64,000 nucleotides of DNA from Cunninghamella blakesleeana (GCA_017871115.1 JAFCIZ010000007.1:1674001-1738000), one strand, 5' to 3'; positions 36,465-52,247 are shown, counted from the first letter of the stretch. The notes: generated by a model from the letters alone, not told the origin. Numbers and translations are program-made.

Positions 36465-38286
36465 ATGAATGATAAGGAATTGTTAGGCATAAATATGGAA
36501 AAATCATATAAACCATCGTTTTATGACCGTTATATTAGACAAAAGAAAATCCGTTTGGATATGATTCTTGCCGTATTTTTTATGATATTTATCCAATATG
36601 GTATTTATTTCATTGTTCGTTATATGACTTCCACCAAACATCGAAATGATTACATGCATGACGTTATCGAATTCAATTCTTCTTATCCTGTTTATTCGTC
36701 CTATCCAAGGATGTTTTCAAGTGTAATATAAATAAATAAATATTTTATTATATGATAATGATGTATATAAATAAAACTTACAATATTTTTCTTTTTCATT
36801 CTTATTTTCTAGACACCTAGTAATGGTCTTGTTTCACATTATTCAATGCCAAAAGTAAATTTTGGTATTTCTGGTGATTCAATGGCTGCTAATCGTCTTG
36901 TTGATCAAGTAGCTGAGGCTATGATTTCAAAAGATCATAGAAACTATGCTATGAACGTTGGCGATCTTGAATTGATAGAAGAACAACTTGATAAAAGTGA
37001 TTTATATGAAGGATACTATAATAACACAAGAGGATACCCTAACAAACCTTTACCGACCCCAACTACTCCTGAGCAAATCATTCATACGATAGATATAAAA
37101 GATGCTGTAATTGAAGCTAAAAAACACATGTACAATGTTGATCGAGATGATGCCAAATTATTACGTAGTGGTGGAGTAAAACTTTTTCCAACTTCTCCCA
37201 ATAATAGCGATGTTGACGATGATGATGATGATGATGTAACCACTGTGTATCAGTTTAATCCAAAATTATATCCAGTTATAAATCTTCGTTTTATAAGTCA
37301 AGGTATACGTGTCAAAACCAATATCACTATTCGACAAGCGTCACCATTGTTAAATAATAATAATAAGAATGTATTCGTACGGTTGACCCAATCAGTTCAT
37401 GATAGTAAACATGTCATAATGAATGCAAGATTAAAAGAAAATAAATTTCATTTTTATATAAGTCAAAACTATAACTATAATATAGATAGTTATCATGTCA
37501 CAGATATGAATATTGTAGCAGAAATAATTTTCCCTTCACATATAAAAAAATACTCTTCCATCAGTGTTGAACTTTATCAAGGATATTCCCATTTTGATAA
37601 AACTTTACAAAATATAGCTTTTGAATCTATTCAAATCTATTCATTTTATGGTGCTGTTGTTGCTGAGGTAAGTGTCTAATAAGAAAAAAAATTAATATAA
37701 TTTAATTTAACTCATTTTAATATATTTACATTCATTTACATATAAAATATTATTTACCTTTTTTAGTATCTTAAAACTCAAAAAATGATAGCTACTTTCT
37801 TCTATGGTTATTTGAGCGGATTGTATGAAGTTTCTAAAGATTTTGGTGTGGCAACTTATTATGGGAAAATCAAGCCCATTATAAAATGTTCATCAGGTGA
37901 TGTACATATATTAACAGCAGCAAGATATGGAACAGTCTCTAATTTTATTGTAAGTATCTACTAATTTTTTTTATCAAAAAAAAGAAAGCTAATTATAAAT
38001 TCTATGTATAAATTGCTCTTGCTTAATTTAATAATAATTATTGTTTAATTATGGAATATAAATTACATAGGAACATGATTCATACCGAGGGGATATTGAC
38101 ATTCAAAGTTACGAAAATAAGCCATCAATTTCTTCTATGGATATTTCTTCGTTTATTGATTCAGTCGTTAAATCCGATTCCCCACCTAGATTGCAAACTA
38201 GTTATAAATCAATGTTGTCTGACAGTCATATTTTAATAAGTGCTGGTATAAATGCAGATTTAACTTTTGGTAATATCAATCCATAA
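36465..38286 (+). CDS. Unrecognised single-pass membrane protein
   Basis: Four exons (36465-36722, 36813-37667, 37767-37949, 38071-38286) join in frame to 503 residues. I do not recognise the family. A Lys/Arg-rich cytoplasmic start (YIRQKKIRLD) leads into one hydrophobic segment at about residues 31-50 (MILAVFFMIFIQYGIYFIV) with no cleavage site, so a type II orientation is likely. The large outer part has a conserved-looking opening (PKVNFGISGDSMAANRLVDQ), an acidic run of Asp codons near residue 215, and a C-terminal half rich in beta-strand patterns (TNITIRQASPLL, SVELYQGYS, IKCSSGDVHILTAARYG). Those are reminiscent of DUF4097-type adhesin-like repeats, but that is only a guess. Convergent with the aminopeptidase, the stops 169 bp apart. 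Confidence 0.72.
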
Positions 38287-38455
38287 TTTTTTTATATGGT
38301 TTAATCCTCCCATCTTCATTTTTTTTTAAAAAAAAAATAAAATAAAAATCTGGGTATTATTTTTCATAATTTTTTAATTTTTTTTAATTTTTATTAAGCT
38401 GGTTGTCATTAATATTATTAATTATTCATATATATGAAGACTATACTATATAAAT

Positions 38456-41400
38456 CTATTGCTTAAGACCCATATCCTTTTCAATCAATGTAGCAGCAAT
38501 AGGATGGTAGAATTTTTTATGTTTCAAATAAGTATCCACAGCTAATTGAGCACCGTTTTTAGCTTCATGTAAAAGACGGTATAATGGACGAACAAACTTC
38601 ATACGGCCTTGTTCTGTAACAAATTCTACTACTTCAGGATAAATAGGTTCATAGCTGGTTCTAAGACAAAGGTTTTGCCAACGGAAACGAATATCTGCAT
38701 TACGAATAGGAGTAAGTTTATAAAGTTCATCCATTTTTTGAATTAAAGCTTGAGGCAATGGTTGACAGTCAGTTAATTTTTCCAAAAAGACAACTAAAAA
38801 ATAAATAAATAGAAAAATCATACATCTTTAACAAAAATACATTGATTATACATATATATATATTGTATGGATTTTTTTATTTATAAATATATACATTTGC
38901 ACGTATATTCTTTTCTCCATTGGTATATATATGTAAATATATTTGTACTTACTTTTTTGGGTGGCAGTAAATGATTCAATATCAGAAGGAGAGAATTCAG
39001 TAAGATCAGAACCTTCACGAGCTTTATCCCATTTATCAGCGAGATTATAACATTGTTTAGCAAGAGTTGTATCGAATTGGGGATCAACAGGTGGCATACC
39101 AGGACCATTGATCCAGGCTTCCCAATCGATGGTATTAAGCTTGTCTACTAATTCTTGGCCATGATTCTTTTCAAAGTATTCATATAAATAGTTCTTCCAG
39201 TCATCTGTTGTAATAGATTGTCCAGCATGTTTTTGAACATAAGATTTTAAGAAAGGTTCAAAAATAGATGGTCCACCAACAACTTTTTCAATATGATATA
39301 ATAAATTGAATCCCTTTTCTATATAGTAAAATAAAATACAATAATAATAAAAGATGAATCAATTAAATTTTGATTTAACCCTTTCCTTTCTATTTCTCTT
39401 CTATCCTTTTATTGTTATTAATATTTTACCATAAGGAACACTAGAGAAATAATCATCAGGGTCAATACCACCACTTAAATCAGGCTTTAAGACAGTAGCA
39501 GGAGAATCAGCACCGAATAACTCTACACTTTCTTTCAAAGCCTTCCATCCAATAATAGCACTAAATTGACGTTCGGCTTCACCATGTAAACGACCAGTAA
39601 TCTTACGTTCAATGAAGACAGTATGACCTTCATTTAACTATTAAACAGTAATATATATATGAATTAAATGAGTTCATGCCTTATTTTTTTTTATATCTAT
39701 ATCTCTCATTTTATATCAACTTAAAAATTACCCAAAAGTGTTCCTATAAAATATAATAAAAACAATATACATATTTGTATTAATATTGCTACTTTATCAT
39801 TCACTTTTATTATGTAATTTATTATAATGTATATATAACTTACCCAGTTTTGAGTTGTACATAAGTTACCCATCCAACTATGAGCAATTTCATGAGCAAT
39901 AACATCAACAGCACTCTTATCACCTATAGTATATATACGATAGCAATAATAATAAAAATATAAATATTCATTGCTTCGAATTCTGTATAATACAACACTT
40001 TTTTATTTTATTTTTTAATTTTTGCTCTTTTTTCTTACCTGCTAATAAAGTTGGTGTCACAAAGGTTAAACAAGGATTCTAGATGATATATTAGGAAATA
40101 AATGCAGAAAATAGAGTTAACATAACGTCATAATTCACACCTATAGTGTTTTAAGAACAAATAAAAAATTACTTACTTCCATACCACCATAAGGGAAAGA
40201 AGGAGGAAGTACTAACAAATCATATCTAATAAAAACAAAAATAAGAGTTATTACATAATGCATTTTATTTTATATAATTCTAAAGAAAAATATTTGTGAA
40301 TGCATATATATATATGTCACTTACCGTCCCCATTCGTAAGGTGTTAATAATTCTTCACCAGTGCGAATGAAATCTTCAGTGCTCTAAAATTTATAAATAA
40401 AGTAAAAATTCATAAGAATGAGTCCATGAAAAATAATAATAATCTTTTATCATCTTTTGTCTCTTTCCCCCTTTTTTTTAATAGATCTATCAACACTTAC
40501 ATCGAATTCCCAAGCAGCTTTATCGACGACTTCAGGTTCACACCAAACGGAGCTACGAGGACCAATTTCACGAGATACCAAATTACCAGAGGCAATAGCA
40601 ATCAAGTAACTAGGAATGGTTGTGCGTTGTTCAAACTTGTAAGTAGTCAAACCGTTTTCAGTTTGAAGATTATCTGTTTTTAAAGCAGACATCACAACTG
40701 GAAGTGGTGATGTTACGGAAGCGGAATAAGTTAATTTAATTGCAGGTGTATCTTGACATGGACAGAAGGCACGAGCGTGAATGGCTTGACATTGAGAGAA
40801 TAAATAAGGATGCTTCTTTCCTACAGTTTGTCTTTTATAAAATAATAAAAAAACAAAACAAAAATAGATAATGTTTCATAATTAATAAATGGTTGTAAAT
40901 AAATAAAAATTATCACATATATACAACCACTTACAAAAAAATTTTTTTTCCCTCTTCACTTTTATTTTTTCATTTTTTCCTTTGTATATATTTAAATACT
41001 TACTCTGGTTCTAAGAACTGAACAGCAGTACAGTTTTCAGTAGTTGAATAATCAATTTTAATTTGGAACTTGGTACCAGAAGTGGCAATAGGTTGGGCAA
41101 GTTGAATAGTAAGGGCTGAGCCAAGACTAAGATGGCGATCGCTTACTACATACTATAAAGAAAAGAAAGAAATAATATAAGTATAATTATATATCTTATT
41201 ACTGTTGTTATCATAATAATAATAATTGTTTACCTTCAAGTCTTGACCGTCTAAAGAAACGCGTTGAATATCTAAATAACTTGTATCTAAAACAACAGTG
41301 TCTACGTTATCTTCTAAAGTAACGAGATCTATAAGAACATGACCAGCAATGTTTTTTTTATCGAAGGAAATAGTCCAATCCAAGTGTAAATGGGTACTTT

Positions 41401-41461
41401 TTACTTGACTCAAGTTGGCTAAACTACTAGGATCTCTTGCCGCTGAATGATGTAAACACAT
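38456..41461 (-). CDS. lap2: Leukotriene A4 hydrolase-type M1 aminopeptidase
   Basis: Eleven exons (41234-41461, 41004-41152, 40501-40831, 40325-40383, 40177-40225, 40039-40078, 39844-39923, 39732-39743, 39430-39637, 38953-39318, 38456-38793) join to 619 residues, normal for the family. Motifs: GGMEN near residue 270 (substrate amino-end recognition) and [10 protein letters not shown] with His296, Glu297, His300, then Glu319 in LNEG, the HExxH-x18-E zinc site. The C-terminal helical LTA4H domain is complete. The yeast orthologue is a cytosolic leucyl aminopeptidase with epoxide hydrolase activity; the same is inferred here. Exon 8 is only 12 nt and encodes EHFW between the zinc ligands. It cannot be skipped without removing conserved residues. 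Confidence 0.94.
39732..39743 (-). other. 12 nt microexon
   Basis: Encodes Glu-His-Phe-Trp between QNW| and |LNEG of the aminopeptidase. Flanked by TATAG and GTAATT on the minus strand, phase 0 on both sides. Confidence 0.85.
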
Positions 41462-42745
41462 TGTATATATTTATATATTTATAATAATAAATAAAATAAA
41501 AAAAGAAAAAGAAAAAAAAAAAGGAAGAGAAAAATAAAAAATATATACACCCATATAAAAATAACGTGAGAAATAATATTGAAAGTCAACTGTTATGTTA
41601 CACACATATAAACTTTTACCCTTTAAGCCTTTAACCATTTCCTTCTTTCACTATATACATACATTTATACGTTTACCAACATCTCCTTTTATTAATTTAT
41701 AAATGATAATAAATATATTATCTTTTTATTTTTGTTATTATTTATTTTATAATTTTTAATAAAAAAATCAAATATACAGCCTTTTTATCTGGATATAAAA
41801 TATTTCTTTCTCTCTTTCAGAATGGTATTTTATATCTATATTGGTGTAATTTAATAATACCTATGACTCGGGGTTAATCAATTGAAACTAAGTATAATAA
41901 ATAATAGTTATTGTTATTATTATTATTTTTTAAAAAAAAACGTGGAAAGGATATATTTCAAAAAAAAATATTAGATAATAATGTATCAAATGATCAAATA
42001 ATGATATTTATATATGACGTTTATTATATTTTTTATGTTATTTTAATATTGAAATCGAGATCTGATGAAAAAGGAAGGAAATATTTAATTTGGAAAAAAA
42101 AAAAATGAATCGAGAAAGATTCGTATCTTAGTTACTAATATTGGAAATATTTGATGTTGATAGATACGTATGTAATATAGTTTGACATTATTTTTATTAT
42201 TATTATGCGTTTTGCCGTTTCAATTAATATTTATGAGTTTGGACTCTATTAAAAAAGTGCTTTAGAATTATGAAAGACCATATTATATTATATTTTAAAA
42301 ACAAAAAAGCATATTTATATAAAAAAATAATAGTTCTACTTTCAGCCACTATTTTTTTATAATGTTTGATATTATTTTCGAAGCATAATAAAATTTATTT
42401 GAAAAACTTTTTGTGATCACTCGATTAATAGTTTTAAAGAAGTTAAAATACATAAAAGTAATTTGAACACTTATGATATGTCTTGCAAATTACATAGTGT
42501 AATCTGTTTTATTTAAAATAATTTAAAAACTAATATTTCTTAATACTCAAAGGTGCTGTATGCTTAAAGGGTAAGCATAAAAAAATGATATAGTCTGAAG
42601 TATATAAAGTAAATTAAACCTCAGCTACTTGCTGCCCCAAATGATCAGTGTTAAATAAAATTTCTTGGGATACCTTTCCACTTTCTCTTTTTCCCTTCTA
42701 ACCTTTTTTTTATTTTTATTTTATTTTGCTATATTTACTTACTAA
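41462..42745. other. Divergent intergenic region
   Basis: Between the aminopeptidase (-) and the Rab escort gene (+). AT-rich, no supportable gene. The stretch 42610-42700 has more G/C and C/T tracts and is probably the Rab escort promoter and leader. Confidence 0.5.
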
Positions 42746-44159
42746 ATGGATCAACTTGAAGATACTAATTTCGACATTATAGTTATTGGAACCGGTCTTA
42801 TTGAATCTATTGTTGCAGGGTAATTACACATTATTATTACTGTTATTTTTACTATTGATGATGCGCGTTAGCCAACAAATTATTTATGTAATTATTACTA
42901 ATCATATTTTTGTTGTAATATATGTATATATGTTTATAGTTCACTTGCACGTAGTGGGAAAAAAGTACTTCATCTAGATAGTAATAAACAATATGGTTCA
43001 AACTGGAGCGCTTTTAATATCAAACACCTTATTGAATGGGAGCAAGACTTGAAGAAAAATACTCAAACATTATCAAAAAAAGGTAATAAACAATGAAGAT
43101 AATACAATAAAAAGGAAAGATAATAATAATAATAATGTATCATATGAAATTTTGTATAACATATATATATATATATATATATATACCTTATTTTTTTAAA
43201 AAATATAGATACAAACTATATTGATTATACAACAAATTATAAGCAAAACTTTAAAGAAGTGGAGTTACTTTTTAATAAAGATAATTCAAACATAGAATCA
43301 ATCACACTTGGCACATCGACTTTACCTGATACAAATGAAACAAATTTATATCAAGCAATAAAGGGCACCTTTGACAATTTTATCAACACGACGTACCCTT
43401 CTCTTCCTAGTTCTGAAAGAAATGATTACATTCAGCCATTTTTAGATACTCTAATTGAAAAGGCAATGAAGGAAGAGCAACAGAATGATGGAATATATGA
43501 TTTAACAGCATATATTTTACAATTAAAAACGTTACTACATACTTTAAAGCAATCACGATTTTATAATGTCGATACAACACCTAAAATTTTACCATCCCGG
43601 GGTGATCTTGTTGAAATTTTAATTAAAAGTGGAGTTGGTAGATATATGGAATTTAAAAGTGTAGATGATATGTTCATTTTTGATGTAGATACCCAAAAAT
43701 TAGAAAAGGTAACCAAAAATAAAAATAAAATAAAAATAAGATTATTTATAATATCAATGTATGAAAGATATTGTTTTTTTATATTTTTCATTATTTATAT
43801 GTTTATATATTTTTTAAAAAACAGGTACCTGGATCCAAGGAAGATATATTTGTTAATAAATCCATCAGTTTAATTGATAAACGTAAATTGATGAAGTTTT
43901 TGACTTTTACTATGAATGAAGAAAAGGATGCAGATATAATATCAGGTAATTTGAAGTTTACATATATAAATCTAGATACAGTTTTTAGATGATTAAGTGG
44001 CTTATATCATCCATCTTATATCATCTATCTATATATTATAAACAGGCTATGAAACAATTCATTTTAGTCAATTCCTTGAAGAAAAATTCAAAATTACTGG
44101 GAAATTACAAAGCGCAGTTATTCATGCTCTTGCTTTATCAAGATCTGATGGTATTTATT

Positions 44160-44201
<42 letters not shown>

Positions 44202-45507
44202 AAATAAAAGAATAGGAAATGTTAGCTGACAGTTTATATATATTCTAGTTACTGCTAAAGTAGGTCTTGAGCAAATACAATCTTTTATGAAATCAATTGG
44301 TAGATTTGGAAAAGGTGCTTATTTATGTACGTTATATGGTGGTGGCAGTGAAATTTCTCAAGCGTTTTGCCGGTAATACTTTTATTATAAATTTTTTCAT
44401 GTATATAAAATAAATAGTAATAATAATATTTCTTACGCTTATTTTTTATTTCTATTTTTAATCTTTAGTATATGTGCTGTTTATGGAGGAGTATATATAT
44501 TAGGCCAAGCACTTGAAAAATACATTATTAATGAAGAGTCTGGTTTATGCACTGGTATAATGACATCCGATAACCAAGAATTTACTGCGTCACATATTAT
44601 AACTGGGTTAGATTACATTTCGCCAAGTTGGATGACTGATTCTATTGACAATTCCAGGTATTTATACTTATTATGATTGTGGTTAATTTATTTTTAAAGG
44701 AAATAATAGTCAACTTATTATTATTATTATATAAATAGTATATGGGTATCAAGGGCTGTTATCGTAACAGATCAACCTTTATCTGAACTTTCTCAAGAAG
44801 AACAAAACCAATCCCTTGGTATAAGTGTTATTCCACCTAATGATACAATTGGAAATAGGAATGAATCTATTTATGTCTTAAATCAAAATTCAGAAACAAT
44901 GGCATGTCCTAAAGATCAATGTAAATGTGATTCATATTTATATTTTAAAGGAAAAAAAAGAACAAGAGCTATAATAATAACAATATATATATATATATAT
45001 ATATTATATCACTCATTACCATTATAACGTAGATATCACTTATTTATGGACTTTAAATACTGAAGAATCCTCAAGTACATCACTCAAAAATGTTGCTCAA
45101 ATTTTATTAAGTAACTCAACTAGTGTAAATGAAAATGATGAGGACGAAAATAAAGATAAAGAATGTAAGTAAAGTATAAAAAATAAAATTACGAATTACA
45201 CATATAGTTGTTATAAGAGAAATAAAATACCCATGCTTATTTTTTGCTTTTCTGATTATTTTTTTATATTGTAGTAAAACCTAAACATGCCATTTTTGAA
45301 TTATATTACCAACAACGTATCCGCTCTATTGAACAAGCTTTAGAAAAATGGAAGATTCCTAAAAATATTTATGTATGTAGCGACCCTGATATATCTATAG
45401 ACTTTGAAAATGCTACAAAGGAAGCAAAAAGTATCTTTTACAAGTGCGTGAATGATGATGTTGAATTTTTACCACCAGCTGAAGAAGTAGAACCAGAAGA
45501 TTTCTGA
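42746..45507 (+). CDS. mrs6: Rab escort protein (Mrs6/CHM family)
   Basis: Ten exons (42746-42819, 42940-43082, 43209-43708, 43825-43945, 44046-44150, 44249-44372, 44469-44657, 44739-44920, 45033-45164, 45275-45507) join to 600 residues. The GDI-like fold is shown by the N-terminal FDIIVIGTGLIESIVAGSLARSG-type dinucleotide-like motif (about residues 9-31), LHLDSNKQYG, KILPSRGDLVEILIKSGVGRYMEF-type central block (about 205-228), KLMKFLTF, and FGKGAYLCTLYGGGSEISQAFCR in domain II (about 334-356). Rab escort protein presents new Rab GTPases to geranylgeranyl transferase II and delivers them to membranes. The length, insert (residues 80-200) and acidic C-terminus point to REP rather than the shorter Rab GDI of about 450 residues. 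The start is the first in-frame ATG before the conserved FDIIVIG. Confidence 0.92.
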
Positions 45508-45775
45508 ATGTAGCTTATATTTACTTATCGTTGTGTATATTTCATTTTATTTTACTTTATGTTTAAAAAAATTAAGTTCCTTTTATGTTGTATTAATAAA
45601 ATAAAATATTTACCTATCTATCTATCTATCTATCTATAAATAATCTATATTCTTTTATATATTTTATTTTTATTTTTAATTATATATATATATATAAAAT
45701 GAAAACGACAAAAAACGTAATGTGAAGAGTTGAAAAAAGGGAATAAAAATACATTTTTTTTAAAAAATAATACTA

Positions 45776-45812
<37 letters not shown>

Positions 45813-45827
45813 GAGTATAGTTGTAAT
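45508..45827. other. Convergent 3' gap
   Basis: 320 bp between the Rab escort gene (+) and SDH4 (-). Holds (TATC)n at about 45615-45640 and (AT)n at 45782-45809. Confidence 0.6.
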
Positions 45828-46193
45828 TTATGCAGTCCAGATACGCTGAATAGCTTCTGTCACACCAATATCATTAGTATTGAATTCATAAATACCCCAT
45901 AAAGTCAATGCAAAGGAAGCCTTTAAAGACCACATGGCAGCTTTATAGCCACGAGGATAAACTCGCTTTGGAATATAATCAGTAATACAAGAATCAAAAC
46001 CCATATATATATGATAAGGAAGCACTACACCTAACAAACCATCAACAATAGGTTCAGGACCATAAATAACTTGGGTGCTAATAAGTGGAACTAATAGTAA
46101 TGCTGAGGCTCGCTCAAGATTCCAGTGGTTGGCACCAAAAGCATATCCAATCTCTGCTTTTTTTAATCGTTTTTCTCTTTCATCGTAAGTTTC

Positions 46194-46230
<37 letters not shown>

Positions 46231-46638
46231 TATTTGTTGTTATATAAATGCATGTATATATTTTGTTTATTTGTTATTTTTGTTATTAATATTATTATTT
46301 ATCATTGTACCTTGTGGTTTTTCTGGCTCGGTTGAGGCGGCAGTAGTATCTTCCTTTTTTTTATTATCTTCCGTTTTTTTATTATCTTCTGTTTTCGTTT
46401 CCGAAGTTGTATCGTTTTTTACTGTTTCATTACTTGCTTTATCTTGATTTGTATTTGATGCTTTGGCAGCTATTATATGTAAATAATTAATGAATATATA
46501 AATAGATAAAAGCTATAGACACAATAGTAATATATTTATTTTTTTACCAGAGTATGATCGACGAATTGTATTTAAAGTATAAGGTGTTTCACGTCGAATA
46601 GATAATTTTGTTATTGTGGGTGCGAATTGTCTTAACAT
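45828..46638 (-). CDS. sdh4: Succinate dehydrogenase cytochrome b small subunit (SdhD/Sdh4)
   Basis: Three exons (46548-46638, 46311-46469, 45828-46192) join to 204 residues. The Arg/Ser/Thr-rich N-terminus without acidic residues (first 30 codons) is a mitochondrial presequence. A charged Lys/Glu/Asp/Thr linker with a repeated KTEDNK unit covers about residues 31-85. The CybS domain follows: NHWNLERASALLLVPL, then LPYHIYMGFDSCITDY at about 146-161 with the haem-ligand His and the Asp-Tyr of the ubiquinone site, then two more membrane segments. It anchors complex II in the inner mitochondrial membrane and passes electrons from succinate to ubiquinone. Low-complexity linker aside, length and motifs are normal. 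Confidence 0.93.
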
Positions 46639-48521
46639 GTTTATAAAAGTTGTTTTTTTAAAAAAAAAAAGAAAAAGAAAAAAAGTTCAAAAAAATGATT
46701 TTTAAGTTTAAATAAAAACAAGTGTCACGAAAAAAAAAGTAGTGCGCCAAAAAAAAAAAAAAAAAATTCTCAACCATAAAAAGAGTACAGGTCTTTGAAT
46801 TTTTTTTTGCTCATTTCTCATTTTTGTTTTCATCCTTTCTGTATCTTTAATAACTTTTCGATTTCTAATAAAAGTTTTATGAATTTTTTATAATAAGTTT
46901 TTTTTTTTAAAAAATATCTCACTTTTATTACTGATAAAAATTAAAAGAAAACCTAATATTCCTTTTTCTAAACTAAATGGATTCGTTACTGTTATCCAAA
47001 CAGTCCTTATATCTTTATGAAAAATCGTACTTACTGCATAAAATATTATATTAAGCACAGAAAATAAGCACTTTATATTATGTATTTAATAAATAATAAC
47101 AATAACAATAAAAGAATACCAATATCAATATTAAAAAAACATAAAAAACCTATATTCGACTCAGGTAGAATTTTCTGATCTTACCATGGATTTTAATACG
47201 GTTAATACATACAAAAACTGGGAAAAGTAATTATGTAATATCTTATCCTTCAACTATAATACAAACATTGTTTGATAATAATATATTCAGGGAAAAAAAG
47301 TATCAAAAAAATGCAATAAATGGAAAATATATTATGCTGGTAAATGGTTGAAAATATATATTTCAATTCAGCATGTAAAAACAATGATAAATATCAATAA
47401 ATAATAATAGTAATATATATTTTGTTTTTTTAATAAAGAATAGGAGACTGTAATGTTAAAAATTTGCAAAAAATAACCATCCTTAGTACATACGATCAAG
47501 CAAAATAAAAAAAAATCCAAGCTATTTTTTGAAAGGTTTGGTTTTACAGGTAGTTTAAATACTCTAAGAAGATGTAATACTATCCTCAACAATCATTTAA
47601 CCAATGAAAACGAGACTTTATGTCTATTACATGGACTTTCATAATTTGAAAGGTCTGAAGTATATGAAATTTTATGTTTTAAAAAAATAGGTAAATAAAT
47701 AAGAAAGCAGATCAACTATGAATTTCATGTATAGGCCAAGTTATTAAAGATAAAGTAAATATATATAAAACTGGTGGTGCCTTTACCTTTCAAATAACGA
47801 AAAATTACTTTCCAAAAAAAAGTATACCTACTATCATACTAATTAACACTCTATAACAACAATAGTAATATAGTTGGATTGAATTTAGTTATACTATTAT
47901 CCTTCTCATAAACAATCAAAACAAAAAATAATAAATTAAAAAGTAGCTGAAAATAAGGAACTTTAAGTAGAGATAAATGCTTAAAGGTTATCACCCCCAA
48001 ATATTACCTTGTTGGTTTAGCCTTAAAAACATATATAATTACTATAACTGACTCCACAAAGGATCGTAAAAGAGATTGTATTATTCGTTTTTAATTATTA
48101 TTATTATAATATATTAATCTCATTACCTTTTTTTAGTAAATATATAGTAGCATAGTATTATGAGTAAAATAATGATAATATAAAAATTAATTTTGTATAA
48201 ATAAATATGAATAAAAATAAAGTGCATAAAAACCATTCGCACCAAAAAATCAGAATATTTTATAGCGGGGCTTAAATGAAAATTCCTTATTTATTTTCCC
48301 TTTCAGTTTTCTATTTTTTTTTTTTTCTCTTTTCTTCTCCTTTCATCATCCGTTCATTCATTTTCTACATTTATTTATTTAATATAATAAAACAAAAAAC
48401 TACAACATATATATATATATATATATAAATATAAATATATTTTATTGTAATATAATTTATTACATTTTTTGATAGTTCTTTTTTTATTTATCTTCTACCT
48501 TTTATTAATATCAGCACTGCC

Positions 48522-48565
<44 letters not shown>

Positions 48566-48656
48566 CCTATTTATAATAATATTATTATTACTATTTATAT
48601 AATCACAGTTATATAATTATTTTTAAATTTTTTATACATATATTTTAAATGAAATA
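46639..48656. other. Gene-free stretch with possible gene remains
   Basis: Divergent region between SDH4 (-) and the NDR kinase (+). A small island at 47165-47229 reads EFSDLTMDFNTVNTYKNWEK before a stop and looks protein-like, but nothing can be extended from it. The rest is AT-rich with (AT)n at 48406-48426 and 48525-48560. The C/T-rich tract at 48300-48370 suggests the kinase promoter. Confidence 0.45.
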
Positions 48657-50770
<2,114 letters not shown>

Positions 50771-51929
50771 TATGCCCTTCATATTTACAAATATGATAAA
50801 GTAAAAGAATCGCTATAAAGTATCTAAAAATAATGTTTATACCTTGCCATTGATTGTTTTTTTCCGTTTTGTTTTTTCTTTATTTTTATTTTTACAAGTT
50901 CTTTGATGCGACAACATAATATATATTTGCAATAAATACATTTTCGTTTTAAATTAAAAAATTGAATTTATCTGTTATTTTATTTAATACTATCAAAGAT
51001 AAAAATAAGAGAGATGTATATCTTTTAAAGATTGCTCTCTTGAGTGCGATTTTTCCATTTCTTTATGAAAAGTGAGCTTTTTCATCTTTATTCCTCCATT
51101 TAATCAAGGAATCTCGATTATGGTTTAGGATGCATGACTTGATAATAAATTTATAGAGAATATAGTGTGTTTAACAAAACCCGTTAGATGCTTCCTGAAA
51201 TTTGAAAAATGAAAATTAAAAGATAACTTTTATATATATTTCAGGTTTTAAACAACTAATTTTTTTTACTATGTAAGGTCATATTTTTCTTTTTCCCTTT
51301 TAAAATAAATTTTATTAACGATTTAGTATAAAAATAATATGGTTCACTTCTTTATAACCTATAGTTTCTTATGCATATCTATATTAAACCGTTTAATAAT
51401 AAATATTTATTCAAAATGAGAAATAAAAAAAGACATAGGGCATCTCTCAAAATTTGAAAAAACGGAAACTGGAAGGATTGTCTTTCTCAATTTTTTTTTT
51501 AGTTGTAAAAAAATGTATTTTTCAATTTTTATTATGAAAAATTTTCTTTCTCATCTCATATATTAATATACATCTTATAGGCGAATAAATGTAAAAAACA
51601 ATATAATTCTCTTCCTTACAATTTTGAGTGATTATATATATTAGATTAAATGATTTTATTAATTAGATAGAGATCATATAGTATTAAAAAATGGTATTTA
51701 AGATAATTTGGGAATGTTGGAGAAAAAAGCTGCTACTCTCCTAAAATATCAGTAATAATTACATATTGCTTACCCTATTGGATTTAACATATAAAAAAAA
51801 TGAAACTATAAAATTTTTGAAGTGTGTAATTATTAGAATATAACTATTATAATATTTATTAAAAGATTTATTTTATTATAATATCTATTTTATTTTTATT
51901 AAAATTGTATTATTTTTAAAAAATTTTAT
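50771..51929. other. Gene-free stretch
   Basis: 3' flank of the NDR kinase and of the first cysteine-rich peptide gene. AT-rich, no gene recognised. Confidence 0.5.
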
Positions 51930-52136
51930 TTAACATTTTTTGCATGGAAGGTGGCAGATACAATCATCGGGTAACCAATCAGCATTATCATCATGACCAG
52001 AGTGACAACAGACAAAGTCAGTTTTATCGTTATTTAAATGTCTACCTTTACACCAGCTTCTGCAAGAAGCATCGGAAGCATAAGCAAGAGTAATGCTCAA
52101 CATGAATACAAAGAGAAGATAAACAGCGTTTTTCAT
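51930..52136 (-). CDS. Secreted eight-cysteine miniprotein, copy 1
   Basis: 68 residues, no intron. A signal peptide (MKNAVYLLFVFMLSITLAYA) is followed by a 48-residue mature part with Cys at 25, 29, 43, 44, 59, 61, 65 and 68: C-x3-C-x13-CC-x14-C-x-C-x3-C-x2-C. The CxxxC and later CxC pairing could fit a cysteine-stabilised alpha-beta fold, but the order of the other cysteines is not that of classical defensins, so this is inference. I do not recognise the family. It differs from copies 2 and 3 only near the C-terminus (CKKC versus CKSC). The shared promoter box lies at 52248-52260, 111 bp before the ATG. Secretion is the only function supported; antimicrobial, effector or signalling roles are all possible. 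Confidence 0.8.
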   Translation of the reverse strand: MKNAVYLLFVFMLSITLAYASDASCRSWCKGRHLNNDKTDFVCCHSGHDDNADWLPDDCICHLPCKKC

Positions 52137-52247
52137 TTTTAAAATTCTATTTTTTTAAAAAAAAACGAAAGTAAAATTAAAACTGCCGCCAAATAAACTC
52201 CCATATTAATAATTGACAGTTTGATTTGTAATTATAAATGTTATGAT

